From Burkholderiales bacterium Ga0077544 (GTDB lineage Bacteria > Pseudomonadota > Gammaproteobacteria > Burkholderiales > Burkholderiaceae_D): a stretch of DNA of 64,000 nucleotides. The stretch is taken from NCBI GenBank assembly GCA_001464355.1, contig LNEU01000018.1, positions 124,001 to 188,000 of the forward strand, given 5' to 3'. The notes beneath the pieces are model-generated. The model did no database searches, was not told the DNA's origin, and saw only the letters and a program-made list of their open reading frames with translations. Shown in pieces: positions 9,301 to 18,843 of this stretch. The translations under genes and the position numbers were made by a program. The first letter of the stretch is position 1. Each line of letters opens with the position of its first letter.

Positions 9301-12300
9301 GACAAGAATGTCGAACTGCTGGACGCGGATGAAGAAATGGAATTGCGTCTGACCGCGCGTCGTACCTGGCGCTTCTTCACGACTTTTGTGGTTGCACAAG
9401 ATAACTACTTGCCACCAGATAATTTCCAGGAAAAGCCATATCCCGTCATCGCACATCGCACGTCGCCAACCAATTTTGGCCTGTATCTGCTTTCCGTTGC
9501 CACCGCGCGCGATTTTGGCTGGCTGGGTTTGGCCGACATGATGCAACGGCTGGAAGAAACCATGGAAACGCTGCACAAGCTGCCGCGTTATCACGGTCAT
9601 TTTTTCAACTGGTATGAAACAGAGAGGCTGGAAGTTTTGTTACCGCGCTATGTCTCGACGGTGGACAGCGGCAATCTTGCCGGCCATCTGTTTGTACTGG
9701 CACAGGCATGCAAGGATGCGCGTGAACAAACCGTGCTGCGGCCTGGTGTCGCTGCCGGTATCGGCGATACCGTGCTGTTACTGCGTTTTGCAATTGAGGG
9801 GGTGGGTCGGGAGTCGCGTACACAAACTGTCAGCATCACCGAACTGCGCAAGTGTGCTGAACAATTCAGTGATCTGTTACTGGCAAATGGCAGCGGCTTT
9901 TCCACATATGCTGGCTGGCAAAAACTGGTCGAACGTGCAGAAGACCTGGTGGATCTGGCACAGGCATTTTCTGTAGAAATCCAGCTTCCCGACAACGAAG
10001 TACTGACTTGGACGCATGAATTGCGTGAAGCTGTGCGTACGCATTGTGCCGATTTTGTTGCAGTTGTGCCGTGGGCGCATCTGGAAGCGCAGGATCGCGA
10101 ACAAAGACAGAATGCCGAGCTGTGGCAACTCATCAACGCACAAATGTCTGGGGATATCGTGCTGGAAGAGTTGCCTGAGCGTTACGCAGTGGCGCGGCAG
10201 GAAGTCAGTCGTTTGTTTGCATCGCAAAACAGGCTTGACCCCGATGTGATGTCGCAGGCTCTGTTTGACGAGCTGGATACGATATTGAATCAAGCCGTAC
10301 TGCTGTCAACCAAATGGTTGTGGCGTCTGGAAACGCTGGAGAATTCCGCGCGTCAAATGGCGACTGACATGGATTTCCGTTTCCTTATGTCAGCTGAGCG
10401 CAAGCTGTTTTCTATCGGCTACAACGTCGACGAAGGACGGCTGGACGATAGCTATTACGATTTGCTGGCATCCGAAGCAAGACTCGCCAGCATGGTGACG
10501 ATCGCCGATCGCCAGGTGCCGCCATCACACTGGTTCCGTCTTGGTCGTCGCATGCTGGCGGGGACGGATTATCCGGTGCTCGCTTCATGGTCAGGTTCCA
10601 TGTTCGAATATCTGATGCCGTCCTTGGTGATGTCGTCGCCGCGTGGCAGCATGCTGGATCAAACCTGTCGCGGCATCATCAAACGGCAAATCGAGTATGG
10701 CAAGGAGCGCAAGGTGCCTTGGGGTGTCTCGGAATCGGCAATGAATGTCCGCGACCGCGCTTTTACCTATCAATATTCAGCATTCGGCGTGCCCGGTCTG
10801 GGCCTCAAGCGCGGACTGGAAAAGGATATAGTCATCGCCCCTTATGCGACTGGTCTGGCGGCGATGTACATGCCGAAAAGTGCTGTTGACAATTTCCGTC
10901 GATTGACCGGCATGGGTGCGGTCGGGCGTTACGGCTTTTATGAAGCGCTGGATTTCACGCCTGGTCGCCGTGCAGAAAATCAGACGATGGCGATCGTGTA
11001 TGCATACATGGCGCATCATCAGGGTATGTTGCTGGTCGCACTGGGCAATGTCATCAACAAAAACGTGATGCGACATCGCTTCCATCGCGAACCCATCATT
11101 CGCTCAGCCGAACTGCTCTTGCATGAATCGCAGCCGCGCTGGATACAGCCGGCTTCTCTGGCCATCAGCGACGATCTGGAACGGCCTACCGTGGTTGCGC
11201 CGGAATCGGGTGTGGCGCGTCATTTCTACAGTGCAATGACGGCGACGCCAGAAACGCAATTGCTGTCGAATGGACATTATGCAGTGATGCTGACGGCCGC
11301 CGGCTCAGGCTACAGTCTGTGGAACAAGCTGGGCGTGACGCGCTGGCGCGAAGATGCAACGCGCGATCAATGGGGCAGCCATTTGTATCTGCGCGATTCG
11401 GATAGCGGCAAATTCTGGTCGGCTTGTTATCAGCCGACTGCGGTCGAGCCGGATTCCTATGAGGTCAAATTTGCCGAAGATCGTGCGCGTATTTCGCGTG
11501 TGGACGGTACGATTTCCAGCATGCTGGAAGTGATTGTGTCGCCCGAGGATGATGCCGAGTTGCGCCGTCTGACGCTGACTAACAACGGCACGCGTGCGCG
11601 CACGATAGAAGTGACTTCGTATATGGAAGTACTGCTGGCACCAGTGGCGGCGGACGTCGCGCATCCTGCCTTTTCAAATCTGTTTGTCGAAACCGAATAC
11701 CTGCATGAAGTACGCGGACTGCTGGCGTCGCGTAGGCCGCGCAAGGATGGCGAAACGCGTCCGTGGGCTGCGCATGTGGTGGCGCGTGGCGAGGGTAGCA
11801 GTGCCATCGGAATCGAGTATGAAACCGACAGGGCGCGTTTCATCGGACGCGGTCAAGGCGTCAACCAACCGCGTTCGATCAGCGATGGTCGTCCATTGTC
11901 GAATACTGTCGGCGCAGTGCTGGATCCGATTTTCAGTCTGCGCGTGCGCCTGCGGATAGAACCGGGAGAAGTCTCGCATCTGGTCTTCACCACGATGGCT
12001 GCGAACTCGCGTGAAGAAATCATCAGCCTCGCTGATAAATATCACGACGGTTCAACCTTCGCGCGGATTTCCGCATTGGTGTGGACGCATGCGCAAGTGC
12101 AGTTGCATTACTTGCGCATCGAGCACTACGAGGCGGAATTGTTCCAGCATATGGCGAGCCGCATCTTGTTTTCGGATGTGTCATCGCGTGCCAGCCGGCG
12201 TGTGATTCGGGCCATGTCCTTGAGTCATTCCGGTTTGTGGGGGCAGGGAATTTCCGGCGACAGACCGATACTCTTGCTACGCATGGCCAAACAGGAAGAC

Positions 12301-15108
12301 TTGCGACTGGTTTCGCAATTACTGCGTGCGCAAGAATATTGGCGCATGAAGCAATTGCCGGTTGATCTCGTCATCCTGAATGAAAAAGGTGCGTCTTACG
12401 CGCAAGAGCTGCAGGTCTCGATGGAGAGCATGGTCAGAGCTGCGCAAGCATTTTCTGCGCAGCAGGAACAGGCCGAGCGTGGCGGTGCGTATATCGTGCG
12501 TGCCGATCTGATTACCGACGATGAACGTACCTTGTTGCTGGCTGCGGCACGCGTGGTGCTGGAAGGCGGACAAGGCAGTCTGGCCGAACAGATGCAGCCG
12601 CGTGCCGACAGCGATGTCGATGCACCTTTCTCATGGCTAGAGCGCGATATGCGTGTGCCGCAAGGCGCGCCTGCCGGACCGGCACCACAACTGACCTTGT
12701 TCAACGGTCTGGGCGGTTTCGATCAGAACGGCCGCGAATACGTGATTGTGCTGGGGCAGGATCAGGAAACACCTGCGCCGTGGATTAACGTGATCGCCAA
12801 TCCTGTGTTCGGCTTTACCGTTTCCGAACGGGGTGCCGGTTATACGTGGAGTTTGAATAGCCGCGAAAACAAACTGACGCCCTGGTCGAATGATCCGGTC
12901 TCCGATCCGTCCGGCGAAGCCTTCTATATACGCGATGAAGAAAACGGCGCCTTGTGGAGTCCGACCATGTCGCCGATACGTGTGCCGAACGCGACGTACA
13001 CGACACGCCATGGCCAAGGTTACAGTCGCTTCGAATTGACGTGCAGCGGCATCGCCAGCGAGTTGCTGCAGTTTGTCAGTTGGGACGATCCGGTCAAGAT
13101 TTGCCGCTTGCGTTTGAAAAACGTCTCGCGTAATTCGCGTCGTTTGTCACTGACGTCTTATGTCGAATGGGTGTTGGGCGCAGCACGTACCAATAACATG
13201 CCTTTTGTCGTAACCGAACGCGATGCAGAGAGCGGTGCGCTCTTTGCGCGTAACTCCTGGAATATCGAGTTCGGCCAACGCGTTGCATTCGTGGATCTGT
13301 GCGGCAGTCAAACCGCATGGACTGGCGACCGCAAGGAATTCATAGGTCGCAACGGCAATCTGCAAAAACCGGCGGGCCTGATAATGGGTCATAGCTTGTC
13401 GAATCGCGTCGGTGCCGGTTTCGATCCCTGCAGTGCAATGCAAACACTGGTTGAAATCGCCCCTGGTGCGGAAACCGACATCGTGTTCTTGATGGGACAG
13501 GCGGAGTCGGCAGAAGCCGCGCGCGAATTGGTACAGCGTTACCGCGAAGCCGATATCGATGAAGTGTTCGCAACCAGCCAGCGTAACTGGAGCGAGATCC
13601 TGCATACGGTACAGGTGGAAACGCCGGATCGTTCGATGGATTATTTGCTCAACGGCTGGCTCTTGTATCAAACCTTGAGTTGTCGTTTCTGGGCGCGTAC
13701 TGCGTTTTATCAGGCTGGCGGTGCGTATGGTTTCCGCGATCAATTGCAGGACACGCAAGCCTTGGCGCTGGTTGCTCCCAAGCTGGCACGCGATCAAATT
13801 TTGCGCGCATCTTCACGCCAATTCCCGGAAGGCGATGTTCAGCATTGGTGGCATCCGCCTAGCGGACGCGGTGTGCGTACACATATCTCGGATGACTTGA
13901 TCTGGTTGCCGTATTGCGCGGCGCATTATGCCGATGTGACTGGTGATAGGCAGATCTACGACGAGATGATTCCTTTCCTGGAAGGCGATTTACTACCGCT
14001 GGAGAAGGAAGACAATTACTTCGAAGCGAAAATCTCTAATGAAAAAGCTACGGTCTACGAGCATTGCGCGCGCGCTCTGGATCATAGCCTGCGCACAGGT
14101 CCGCATGGTTTGCCCTTGATGGGTGGCGGTGATTGGAACGATGGCATGAATCGCGTTGGTCACGACGGCAAGGGCGAAAGCGTCTGGCTGGCGTGGTTCC
14201 TGTATGCAACGCTACTGCGCTTTGCGCCGGTAGCAGAAGCGCGTGGTGACCAGATTCGTGTCACCCGCTGGCTGCAACACGCAGAGAAGTTGAAAGCTGC
14301 CACCGAGAAACATGCATGGGATGGCGCTTGGTATCGCCGCGCATATTTCGACGATGGCACGCCTTTGGGTTCTGCCAGCAATGCCGAATGTCGTATCGAT
14401 TCGATTGCGCAAAGCTGGTCGGTGATTTCCGGCGCGGGCGAAACCGGACGCTCGCAACGCGCAATGGAATCGGTCGATCAATATCTGATTCGTCCAGGTG
14501 ATGATTTGATTCTTCTGTTCACGCCACCATTCGACAAGACGCCGCTCGATCCTGGTTACATCAAAGGCTATTTGCCGGGCGTGCGTGAAAACGGCGGGCA
14601 GTACACGCATGCTGCAGTGTGGTGTCTGATTGCATATTCAATGATGGGCAAGGGTAGTCAGGCCCACGATTTGTTCAAGATGATCAACCCGGCTAATCGC
14701 ACCAGCACGCGTACCGGCATGGCTGCATACAAGGTGGAACCGTATGCAGTTGCCGCCGATATTTATGCCGAGTCGCCGCACGTACGACGCGGTGGCTGGA
14801 CCTGGTATACCGGCGCAGCCGGCTGGTTATATCGCGCTGGTGTCGAGTTCATACTCGGCTTGCAAGTCAAGGCAGACAAGCTCAGCCTGGACCCATGCCT
14901 GCCGCCGGAATGGCGTAATGCGAAACTGCATTATCGATTTGGTCGCTCTATATACAACATCAATATTGTCAATCCGGATGGCGTCAGCAAAGGCGTGGTG
15001 AGGGTTGAGCTGGATGGCGTTGCGGTAGCGGACAAGGTTGTTACCATGTTCGACGATCGCGCAACGCATACGGTGACCGTTGTGATGGGGTTCGACAAGC
15101 TGAGCTAA
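6310..15108 (+). CDS. Cyclic beta-1,2-glucan synthase (GT84-glycoamylase-GH94 multidomain protein)
   Basis: At 2,932 aa this matches the very large NdvB/ChvB/Cgs family (about 2,800-2,900 aa). These inner-membrane enzymes polymerise glucose from UDP-glucose, control chain length and close the ring of periplasmic beta-1,2-glucans. Visible parts in order: an N-terminal helical region; membrane segments around residues 425-475 and 825-1000; the GT84 glycosyltransferase between them, with ITLDADTRMP (about 640) and RQHRWTRGDWQL (about 785); a glycoamylase-like domain ending near MAHHQGM (about 1565); two related beta-sandwich domains (starting near 1635 and 2120); and a GH94 phosphorylase-like domain with GFRDQLQD (about 2475) and GGGDWNDGMNRVG (about 2605). 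The start is GTG, overlapping the leader ORF. A strong terminator follows. Periplasmic glucans usually serve osmoadaptation and host or surface interaction. Confidence 0.95.
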   Translation: MKKAGASLLNSILQYLRFGSLARIDENFPDEPPRVEIFSAEKLESHAIHLATIQKIGAAPHRMSISALARADGRTLIAAHAAIGRAAGERRAITSAAEWLLDNLHVVQENVSGVVENMSRRVYKSLPKLMDGEYAGMPRIYALCQEFAAHTDNHFDTDLFLRFVSAYQRVQALTMAELWTLPVVMRAVLLMHLRRVAMRVVRAQAARQAADDLANELIAIAQKTPEKEQPAIVLPAGHLRQPFVVQLVQRLRYQQPGFTPLLDALGTRLVDQNLTIDDLVLREHTTQVASNQTIRNIITSMRGIAAFDWRTFFESVSLVEQRLQTLPAYAVLDFLTRDRYRNIIQQIALNARYSEQQIADALVRKIEYHRSQMQHDEIVADERALDPGHYLLAGGRNDLEAELGYQPHFSQKFKRHYIAHASLYYPLTIITLACVLLALPLLSVHDNTVPDIALALLIMAGFFPASDIAITVANKILMRLFWPRHLPRLELEDISASLRTFVAVPVMLTSEEGIEEEVRQLEAHYLANPDGEVYFTLLSDWADAKQEHMPQDIYLLEKARRDIAELNARYGPSVSGQTRFYILHRKRLWNAAEGRWMGWERKRGKLHEFNRLLRDAHDTSFLLDAIALPQTVRYVITLDADTRMPIGALRALVGVAAHPLNQPRHDPKTGQVIEGYGILQPRITPTLPMRQERTLYRRFFSARGGIDPYGGAVPDVYQDVFGWGSYSGKGLYDVDAFERALAGKVPENTMLSHDLFEGALARVALVNDVELFEDFPSHVEEAAARQHRWTRGDWQLLPWLLNGGRASMSIIDRLKIVDNMRRSLMAPAILALLVTAFCLQSSPIWPWLVLGIVGLAAPSVFQFVSDLLPHRDDLSFKAHWRRGLAVLPDTVAVVFISLAVLAQHAWLMLDAIFRTLVRLMFTRRKLLQWVTSAQVRKSKQYSISSFAWRGRMGVLLALAITGIVYLANPDRWTLVLPLCLLWLLSPLIARWISLPPVDKNVELLDADEEMELRLTARRTWRFFTTFVVAQDNYLPPDNFQEKPYPVIAHRTSPTNFGLYLLSVATARDFGWLGLADMMQRLEETMETLHKLPRYHGHFFNWYETERLEVLLPRYVSTVDSGNLAGHLFVLAQACKDAREQTVLRPGVAAGIGDTVLLLRFAIEGVGRESRTQTVSITELRKCAEQFSDLLLANGSGFSTYAGWQKLVERAEDLVDLAQAFSVEIQLPDNEVLTWTHELREAVRTHCADFVAVVPWAHLEAQDREQRQNAELWQLINAQMSGDIVLEELPERYAVARQEVSRLFASQNRLDPDVMSQALFDELDTILNQAVLLSTKWLWRLETLENSARQMATDMDFRFLMSAERKLFSIGYNVDEGRLDDSYYDLLASEARLASMVTIADRQVPPSHWFRLGRRMLAGTDYPVLASWSGSMFEYLMPSLVMSSPRGSMLDQTCRGIIKRQIEYGKERKVPWGVSESAMNVRDRAFTYQYSAFGVPGLGLKRGLEKDIVIAPYATGLAAMYMPKSAVDNFRRLTGMGAVGRYGFYEALDFTPGRRAENQTMAIVYAYMAHHQGMLLVALGNVINKNVMRHRFHREPIIRSAELLLHESQPRWIQPASLAISDDLERPTVVAPESGVARHFYSAMTATPETQLLSNGHYAVMLTAAGSGYSLWNKLGVTRWREDATRDQWGSHLYLRDSDSGKFWSACYQPTAVEPDSYEVKFAEDRARISRVDGTISSMLEVIVSPEDDAELRRLTLTNNGTRARTIEVTSYMEVLLAPVAADVAHPAFSNLFVETEYLHEVRGLLASRRPRKDGETRPWAAHVVARGEGSSAIGIEYETDRARFIGRGQGVNQPRSISDGRPLSNTVGAVLDPIFSLRVRLRIEPGEVSHLVFTTMAANSREEIISLADKYHDGSTFARISALVWTHAQVQLHYLRIEHYEAELFQHMASRILFSDVSSRASRRVIRAMSLSHSGLWGQGISGDRPILLLRMAKQEDLRLVSQLLRAQEYWRMKQLPVDLVILNEKGASYAQELQVSMESMVRAAQAFSAQQEQAERGGAYIVRADLITDDERTLLLAAARVVLEGGQGSLAEQMQPRADSDVDAPFSWLERDMRVPQGAPAGPAPQLTLFNGLGGFDQNGREYVIVLGQDQETPAPWINVIANPVFGFTVSERGAGYTWSLNSRENKLTPWSNDPVSDPSGEAFYIRDEENGALWSPTMSPIRVPNATYTTRHGQGYSRFELTCSGIASELLQFVSWDDPVKICRLRLKNVSRNSRRLSLTSYVEWVLGAARTNNMPFVVTERDAESGALFARNSWNIEFGQRVAFVDLCGSQTAWTGDRKEFIGRNGNLQKPAGLIMGHSLSNRVGAGFDPCSAMQTLVEIAPGAETDIVFLMGQAESAEAARELVQRYREADIDEVFATSQRNWSEILHTVQVETPDRSMDYLLNGWLLYQTLSCRFWARTAFYQAGGAYGFRDQLQDTQALALVAPKLARDQILRASSRQFPEGDVQHWWHPPSGRGVRTHISDDLIWLPYCAAHYADVTGDRQIYDEMIPFLEGDLLPLEKEDNYFEAKISNEKATVYEHCARALDHSLRTGPHGLPLMGGGDWNDGMNRVGHDGKGESVWLAWFLYATLLRFAPVAEARGDQIRVTRWLQHAEKLKAATEKHAWDGAWYRRAYFDDGTPLGSASNAECRIDSIAQSWSVISGAGETGRSQRAMESVDQYLIRPGDDLILLFTPPFDKTPLDPGYIKGYLPGVRENGGQYTHAAVWCLIAYSMMGKGSQAHDLFKMINPANRTSTRTGMAAYKVEPYAVAADIYAESPHVRRGGWTWYTGAAGWLYRAGVEFILGLQVKADKLSLDPCLPPEWRNAKLHYRFGRSIYNINIVNPDGVSKGVVRVELDGVAVADKVVTMFDDRATHTVTVVMGFDKLS

Positions 15109-15133
15109 TGCGTTGACGTAACTTCGCTGTCTT

Positions 15134-15170
15134 CGCTGCAGCCGCTGATACCGGCTGCAGCGTTTTCTTT
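15134..15170 (+). terminator. Rho-independent terminator after the glucan synthase
   Basis: A perfect 11-bp stem, CGCTGCAGCCG paired with CGGCTGCAGCG around a 7-base loop, is followed by TTTTCTTTT. It begins 25 bases after the glucan synthase stop. Confidence 0.9.
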
Positions 15171-15346
15171 TCATTCCCATTTTTATCTTTAAGTACTTAG
15201 CTCAGCAAATTCCCCAACAAGGGAATAGCTAGGTAAAACCTCCATACCTCTTCCCTTTGCTTTGTTGTGAGGCTCACCATAATGATGCTTCACGTACCTG
15301 TTCCTGCGGGAGCCGTACGCAAACGACAACCTACGAGGATGACACC

Positions 15347-16267
15347 ATGCTGACTGAACGCGAACTTGAAAGCTCCTATCTGGGCCAATTCATCCCTGTG
15401 CATTACCACCACAATATGTTGATGGACCAAAATCGGATGTCAGGTTTCAAGGCCGCGATTAATCATTTGGTTGCACCCGGCGCCAAAGTGCTTGAGTTGG
15501 GAGGCGGCACGGGCGTGTTGTCATGGTTTGCGGCAGCCACTGCAGAAAAAGTCTGGTGCGTTGAGTACAACCCTGATCTCGTAAGAGAAGCGCGTAACTT
15601 CTTGTCCAAGAACGTCAATGGACACAAGGTTGAAGTGGTCGAGGCCGATGCGTTTGACTATTTGCCACCAGAACCTGTTGATGTCGTGATCTGCGAAATG
15701 ATCCACGTCGCGATGGTGCGCGAGAAGCAGGTGCAAGTGATCGAGGGATTCAAGCAACGCTATCTGGAAAAATTCGGTGGCCCTTTGCCGATCTTCATTC
15801 CGGAAGCGATGATCATGGCAGTTCAGCCCTTGCAGCAGGATTACTCGTTTGAAGGTTACAACGCGCCTATCGTGCAATTCCGCGAAGCGACGTTTGAGCA
15901 GGCTGGCAGCATCGATCTTGCTGCTCCTGCGGTGTATTCCCTGTTGGACTTTACGCAGACAGTCGGCATCGATATCGCATGGCAGGGTTCGTTTGTGATT
16001 GAACGTGACGGCATCGTCAATTCCTTGCGCTTCGTGACCAAAAATATCCTTGCGGTCGTGATGGAAAAAAATTCCACGATTGATTGGCTGAATCACTACA
16101 TGACTTTGCCTTTGGCAGATCCGGTTCTGGTCAAGGCTGGCGACCAGTTATGCGTCAGTTTTGCGTATAGGGCGGGTGGTTCTATTCAATCGTTGCAAGC
16201 TTCGATACGTGCGGGCGATGCCTCGATCTTTGCGGTAGAAGAGCAGATGGAAACGGTTGCTGCCTGA
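15347..16267 (+). CDS. Class I SAM-dependent methyltransferase, PRMT-like
   Basis: The 306-aa product starts MLTERELESSYLGQF. I chose this ATG because GAGG lies eight bases upstream, and the longer ORF's 30 extra residues (Cys/Thr-rich) look non-coding. The S-adenosylmethionine site is clear: KVLELGGGTGVLSWFAA, then WCVEYNPD and VVEADAFDYL, with VVICEMIH in the position of the double-E region of protein arginine methyltransferases. The C-terminal half is beta-rich, as in that family. The substrate is unknown. The gene stands alone between two terminators, which suggests its own promoter in the 176 bases after the glucan synthase terminator. Confidence 0.82.
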   Translation: MLTERELESSYLGQFIPVHYHHNMLMDQNRMSGFKAAINHLVAPGAKVLELGGGTGVLSWFAAATAEKVWCVEYNPDLVREARNFLSKNVNGHKVEVVEADAFDYLPPEPVDVVICEMIHVAMVREKQVQVIEGFKQRYLEKFGGPLPIFIPEAMIMAVQPLQQDYSFEGYNAPIVQFREATFEQAGSIDLAAPAVYSLLDFTQTVGIDIAWQGSFVIERDGIVNSLRFVTKNILAVVMEKNSTIDWLNHYMTLPLADPVLVKAGDQLCVSFAYRAGGSIQSLQASIRAGDASIFAVEEQMETVAA

Positions 16268-16290
16268 TTTGTTGAACAAAACAGCGGAAT

Positions 16291-16327
16291 AAAAAATGCC
16301 GAGCCTAAGGAGGCTCGGCATTTTTTA
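16291..16327. terminator. Bidirectional rho-independent terminator
   Basis: AAAAAATGCCGAGCCT pairs with AGGCTCGGCATTTTTT around a 4-base loop, with A and T tracts on both sides. It can end transcription of the methyltransferase from the left and of the DUF2970 gene from the right; the two genes are convergent. Confidence 0.93.
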
Positions 16328-16338
16328 TGCAAGTCAAT

Positions 16339-16554
16339 TTACTTCACAACCAGCGAAACCACGGTCAGCAAAACAGCAATGAAAATCGCCACGCCCAGCA
16401 ATGCGGCAACGATGACATAAACAGGATTGAGTCCGGTCACGTCTTTTTCATAATCGGAGCGACGACGCAGCCCGATGAAGGACCAGAACACCGCGCCCAG
16501 GGTGGCCAGAAAAGACGTTTTTTCAGTTTCTTTCTTGATCGGCTCTGTCATCAT
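16339..16554 (-). CDS. DUF2970 small membrane protein
   Basis: This 71-aa protein matches the DUF2970 pattern seen in beta- and gammaproteobacteria: a short charged N-terminus, FLATLGAVFWSFIGLRRRSDYEKDV, then LNPVYVIVAALLG leading into a single C-terminal membrane helix. The function of the family is unknown. The gene begins with two ATG codons; GGA lies about three bases before the first and six before the second (16551), so the shorter 70-aa form is equally likely. It is convergent with the methyltransferase and shares its bidirectional terminator. Confidence 0.88.
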   Translation of the reverse strand: MMTEPIKKETEKTSFLATLGAVFWSFIGLRRRSDYEKDVTGLNPVYVIVAALLGVAIFIAVLLTVVSLVVK

Positions 16555-16719
16555 TTTTCCTTGAAGATTTAATCCGGACTGCTAGCTCCGAGTGCATAGC
16601 GCAGCTTCATTCTCCAACCCAGCTTTCCCGATTGACAGAATACCGACTACTGGGCGCCGTAGGCAGCATCAGATGCGCTTGTATTTTCCGTATCAGATGA
16701 TGGCACGACTGCTTTGCTG

Positions 16720-17787
16720 TTAGTGATTCGAGGTCAGCAGCGTCAGCGTCTGTATCAGCATTTTGCACTCATCCGGATTGCCTATGCTGATGCGCAAGTA
16801 CTGATTGATGCGTGGATGCTTGAAATGGCGCACGATAATCGCGCGTTCGCGTAATCCTGCCGCCAGTTGCTCGGCAGCATAGGACTCATGACGTGCAAAT
16901 ATAAAATTAGCCGCCGAAGGCAGTACCGAGAAACCAAGTTTTTGCAGCGAGGCAGTCATTTGCTCGCGACTGGCGATAATTGCCGCATTGGTTTTCTGGA
17001 AATAGGTTTCATCGCCATAGCTGGCGACTGCACCGGCCAGCGCCAATCTATCCATGGGGTATGAATTGAAACTGTTCTTTACACGTTCCAGCGCTTCTAT
17101 CAATTTTGCATGACCCATCGCGAAGCCGACACGCAAACCGGCCAGCGAGCGCGATTTCGAAAACGTGCGTATGACCAGCAGGTTGGGGTATTTATGGATC
17201 AGTGGAATCGCCGTTTCGCCGCCGAAATCTACATAGGCTTCATCGACCACGACCACCGCGTTTGGTTGCTTGATCAGCAATGCCTCAATCTTGGACAAGG
17301 CTAAGGGAATCCCGGTAGGCGCATTCGGGTTCGGGAAAATTATGCCGCCGCAGGCACGATTGTCGTAGTCGGCGGTATCGATTTCCATCGCACTGTTCAA
17401 TGGCACTTCGATGTAGTCGATGCCGAACAGCTTGCAATACACTGGATAAAAACTGTAAGTGATATCCGGGAACAGCAAAGGCTCGGAATGCTTGAGCAGC
17501 GACATGAAGGCAAATGCCAGCACTTCGTCGGAACCGTTGCCGACGAAGATTTCATTCGGTTGCACGTCGTGATAAGCAGACAGCGTCTTTTTCAGTTCGG
17601 ATGCATCCGGGTCCGGATACAGACGCAAGGAATCTGCAGTGACCGCATGCATCGCAGCAGTGACGGCGGGCGACGGCGGATATGGGTTTTCGTTGGTGTT
17701 CAGCTTGATCAAGCCCGGCAATTTCGGCTGCTCACCCGGTACATATGGCGTGAGTGTTTGCACAATGGGGCTCCAGAACTGGCTCAT
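16720..17787 (-). CDS. hisC: Histidinol-phosphate aminotransferase
   Basis: This 355-aa protein is a fold-type I PLP aminotransferase of the HisC family. It opens with [26 protein letters not shown] and carries the NGSDE loop ([11 protein letters not shown]), [18 protein letters not shown] and the PLP-lysine region [16 protein letters not shown]. It converts histidinol phosphate and 2-oxoglutarate to imidazole-acetol phosphate and glutamate in histidine biosynthesis. It stands alone here, away from any other his gene, so it may be a second copy (HisC2) with broader aromatic aminotransferase activity; sequence alone cannot settle this. GGAAAG lies a few bases upstream of the ATG. Confidence 0.93.
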   Translation of the reverse strand: MSQFWSPIVQTLTPYVPGEQPKLPGLIKLNTNENPYPPSPAVTAAMHAVTADSLRLYPDPDASELKKTLSAYHDVQPNEIFVGNGSDEVLAFAFMSLLKHSEPLLFPDITYSFYPVYCKLFGIDYIEVPLNSAMEIDTADYDNRACGGIIFPNPNAPTGIPLALSKIEALLIKQPNAVVVVDEAYVDFGGETAIPLIHKYPNLLVIRTFSKSRSLAGLRVGFAMGHAKLIEALERVKNSFNSYPMDRLALAGAVASYGDETYFQKTNAAIIASREQMTASLQKLGFSVLPSAANFIFARHESYAAEQLAAGLRERAIIVRHFKHPRINQYLRISIGNPDECKMLIQTLTLLTSNH

Positions 17788-17986
17788 GACTGCTTTCCTT
17801 TTTGATTGATACCGTCATTTTATCGTGTGCCGTGACAAAATAGAAAATCGCGGTGCTTGAAATAAGAACGTTCTCACAGATGCATGCGCCGATTTGTATA
17901 TTAGTGATGACGAGATGACATCGAACTGCAGCGCTTTTTCTCGTCCTCCGGCTGATAAATCCGCTTCGTTCTGGTACAGTGCCGCC

Positions 17987-18712
17987 ATGAGTAAATTGAC
18001 CCTAGACCGCATCCTGCAATCGCAGGGATTCGGCACCAGAAAATACTGTCGCGGCCTGGTCGAAGACGGCGAAGTCAGCATCAATGGCGAAGTTGTTGAC
18101 AGCATCAAGACGTCTTTCGACACGACCGATTTCGAATTCACGATTTTCGAAGAAGTGTGGCGCTATCGCGAGCACGTTTACATCGTGTTGAATAAACCGG
18201 CGAACTTCGAATGTTCACGCAAGCCCAGCCATCATCCCGGCGTATTGACCTTGCTTCCTGAACAATTCACTTGGCGCGACTTGCAACCTGTGGGCCGTCT
18301 CGATCACGATACGACCGGCATGTTGCTGATGTCGGATGACGGTCCCTTCATTCATGCGCAATCTTCACCGAAGCGGCATATTCCAAAAGTGTATGTCGCG
18401 ACTACGCATGATCCTGTAACGCCTGAGTTGATCGCGCTGTTGCTTGGTGGCGTGCAATTGCATGATGAACCGGCTCCGTTGGCAGCACAGACTTGCCGCA
18501 TGCTGGGTGATCATCAGATCGAAATTGTGCTGGAGCAGGGGAAATATCATCAGGTCAAGCGGATGCTGGCTGCGGCGGGGAACCATTGTTCGGCTTTGAG
18601 CCGGGTGGCGATTGGAGAATTGGCGCTGGAGTCGTTGGGGTTGGAAGAGGGTGAGTGGGTTTATTTGGATGCCGCGCAATTGGCTTTGCTTCGGGCGGTT
18701 GCTGACGCTTAA
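17987..18712 (+). CDS. rsuA: RsuA-type 16S rRNA pseudouridine synthase
   Basis: The 241-aa product starts MSKLTLDRILQSQGFGTRKYC. That opening is an S4 RNA-binding domain, so I start at 17987 rather than at the track's 17894. The catalytic domain follows with GRLDHDTTGMLLMSDDG, in which the Asp is the conserved nucleophile of the RsuA/RluB/RluE/RluF group, and later HQVKRMLAAAGN. RsuA makes pseudouridine at position 516 of 16S rRNA. The length and overall pattern fit RsuA best, but assignment within the group is by general resemblance. A ~500-bp element bounded by inverted repeats begins about 30 bases after the stop. Confidence 0.85.
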   Translation: MSKLTLDRILQSQGFGTRKYCRGLVEDGEVSINGEVVDSIKTSFDTTDFEFTIFEEVWRYREHVYIVLNKPANFECSRKPSHHPGVLTLLPEQFTWRDLQPVGRLDHDTTGMLLMSDDGPFIHAQSSPKRHIPKVYVATTHDPVTPELIALLLGGVQLHDEPAPLAAQTCRMLGDHQIEIVLEQGKYHQVKRMLAAAGNHCSALSRVAIGELALESLGLEEGEWVYLDAAQLALLRAVADA

Positions 18713-18742
18713 TAATTCTTTTCTTTCTTCTATGAGATTCAG

Positions 18743-18843
18743 TTGCCGGGGGTAGCCCGGCGGCTACTTACTTTCTTTGCTTCGCCAAAGAAAGTAAGCA
18801 AAGAAAGGCGACGCAGAAGCCGTTGCCCGCTGCGCGGGTACCC
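18743..18843 (+). repeat. Left arm of inverted-repeat element, with internal hairpin
   Basis: The arm starts GCCGGGGGTAGCCCGGCGGC and continues with a 13-bp perfect hairpin (CTTACTTTCTTTG-CTTCGC-CAAAGAAAGTAAG). Its reverse complement reappears, with scattered differences, at about 19147-19246. The arm begins about 30 bases after the pseudouridine synthase stop codon. Confidence 0.85.

Noticed and set aside
8664-9380. Long minus-strand ORFs inside the glucan synthase (for example 8664-9380, 6784-7533, 13147-13797)
   Set aside because: All are antisense to one continuous 2,932-aa protein with intact domains; their translations look random.
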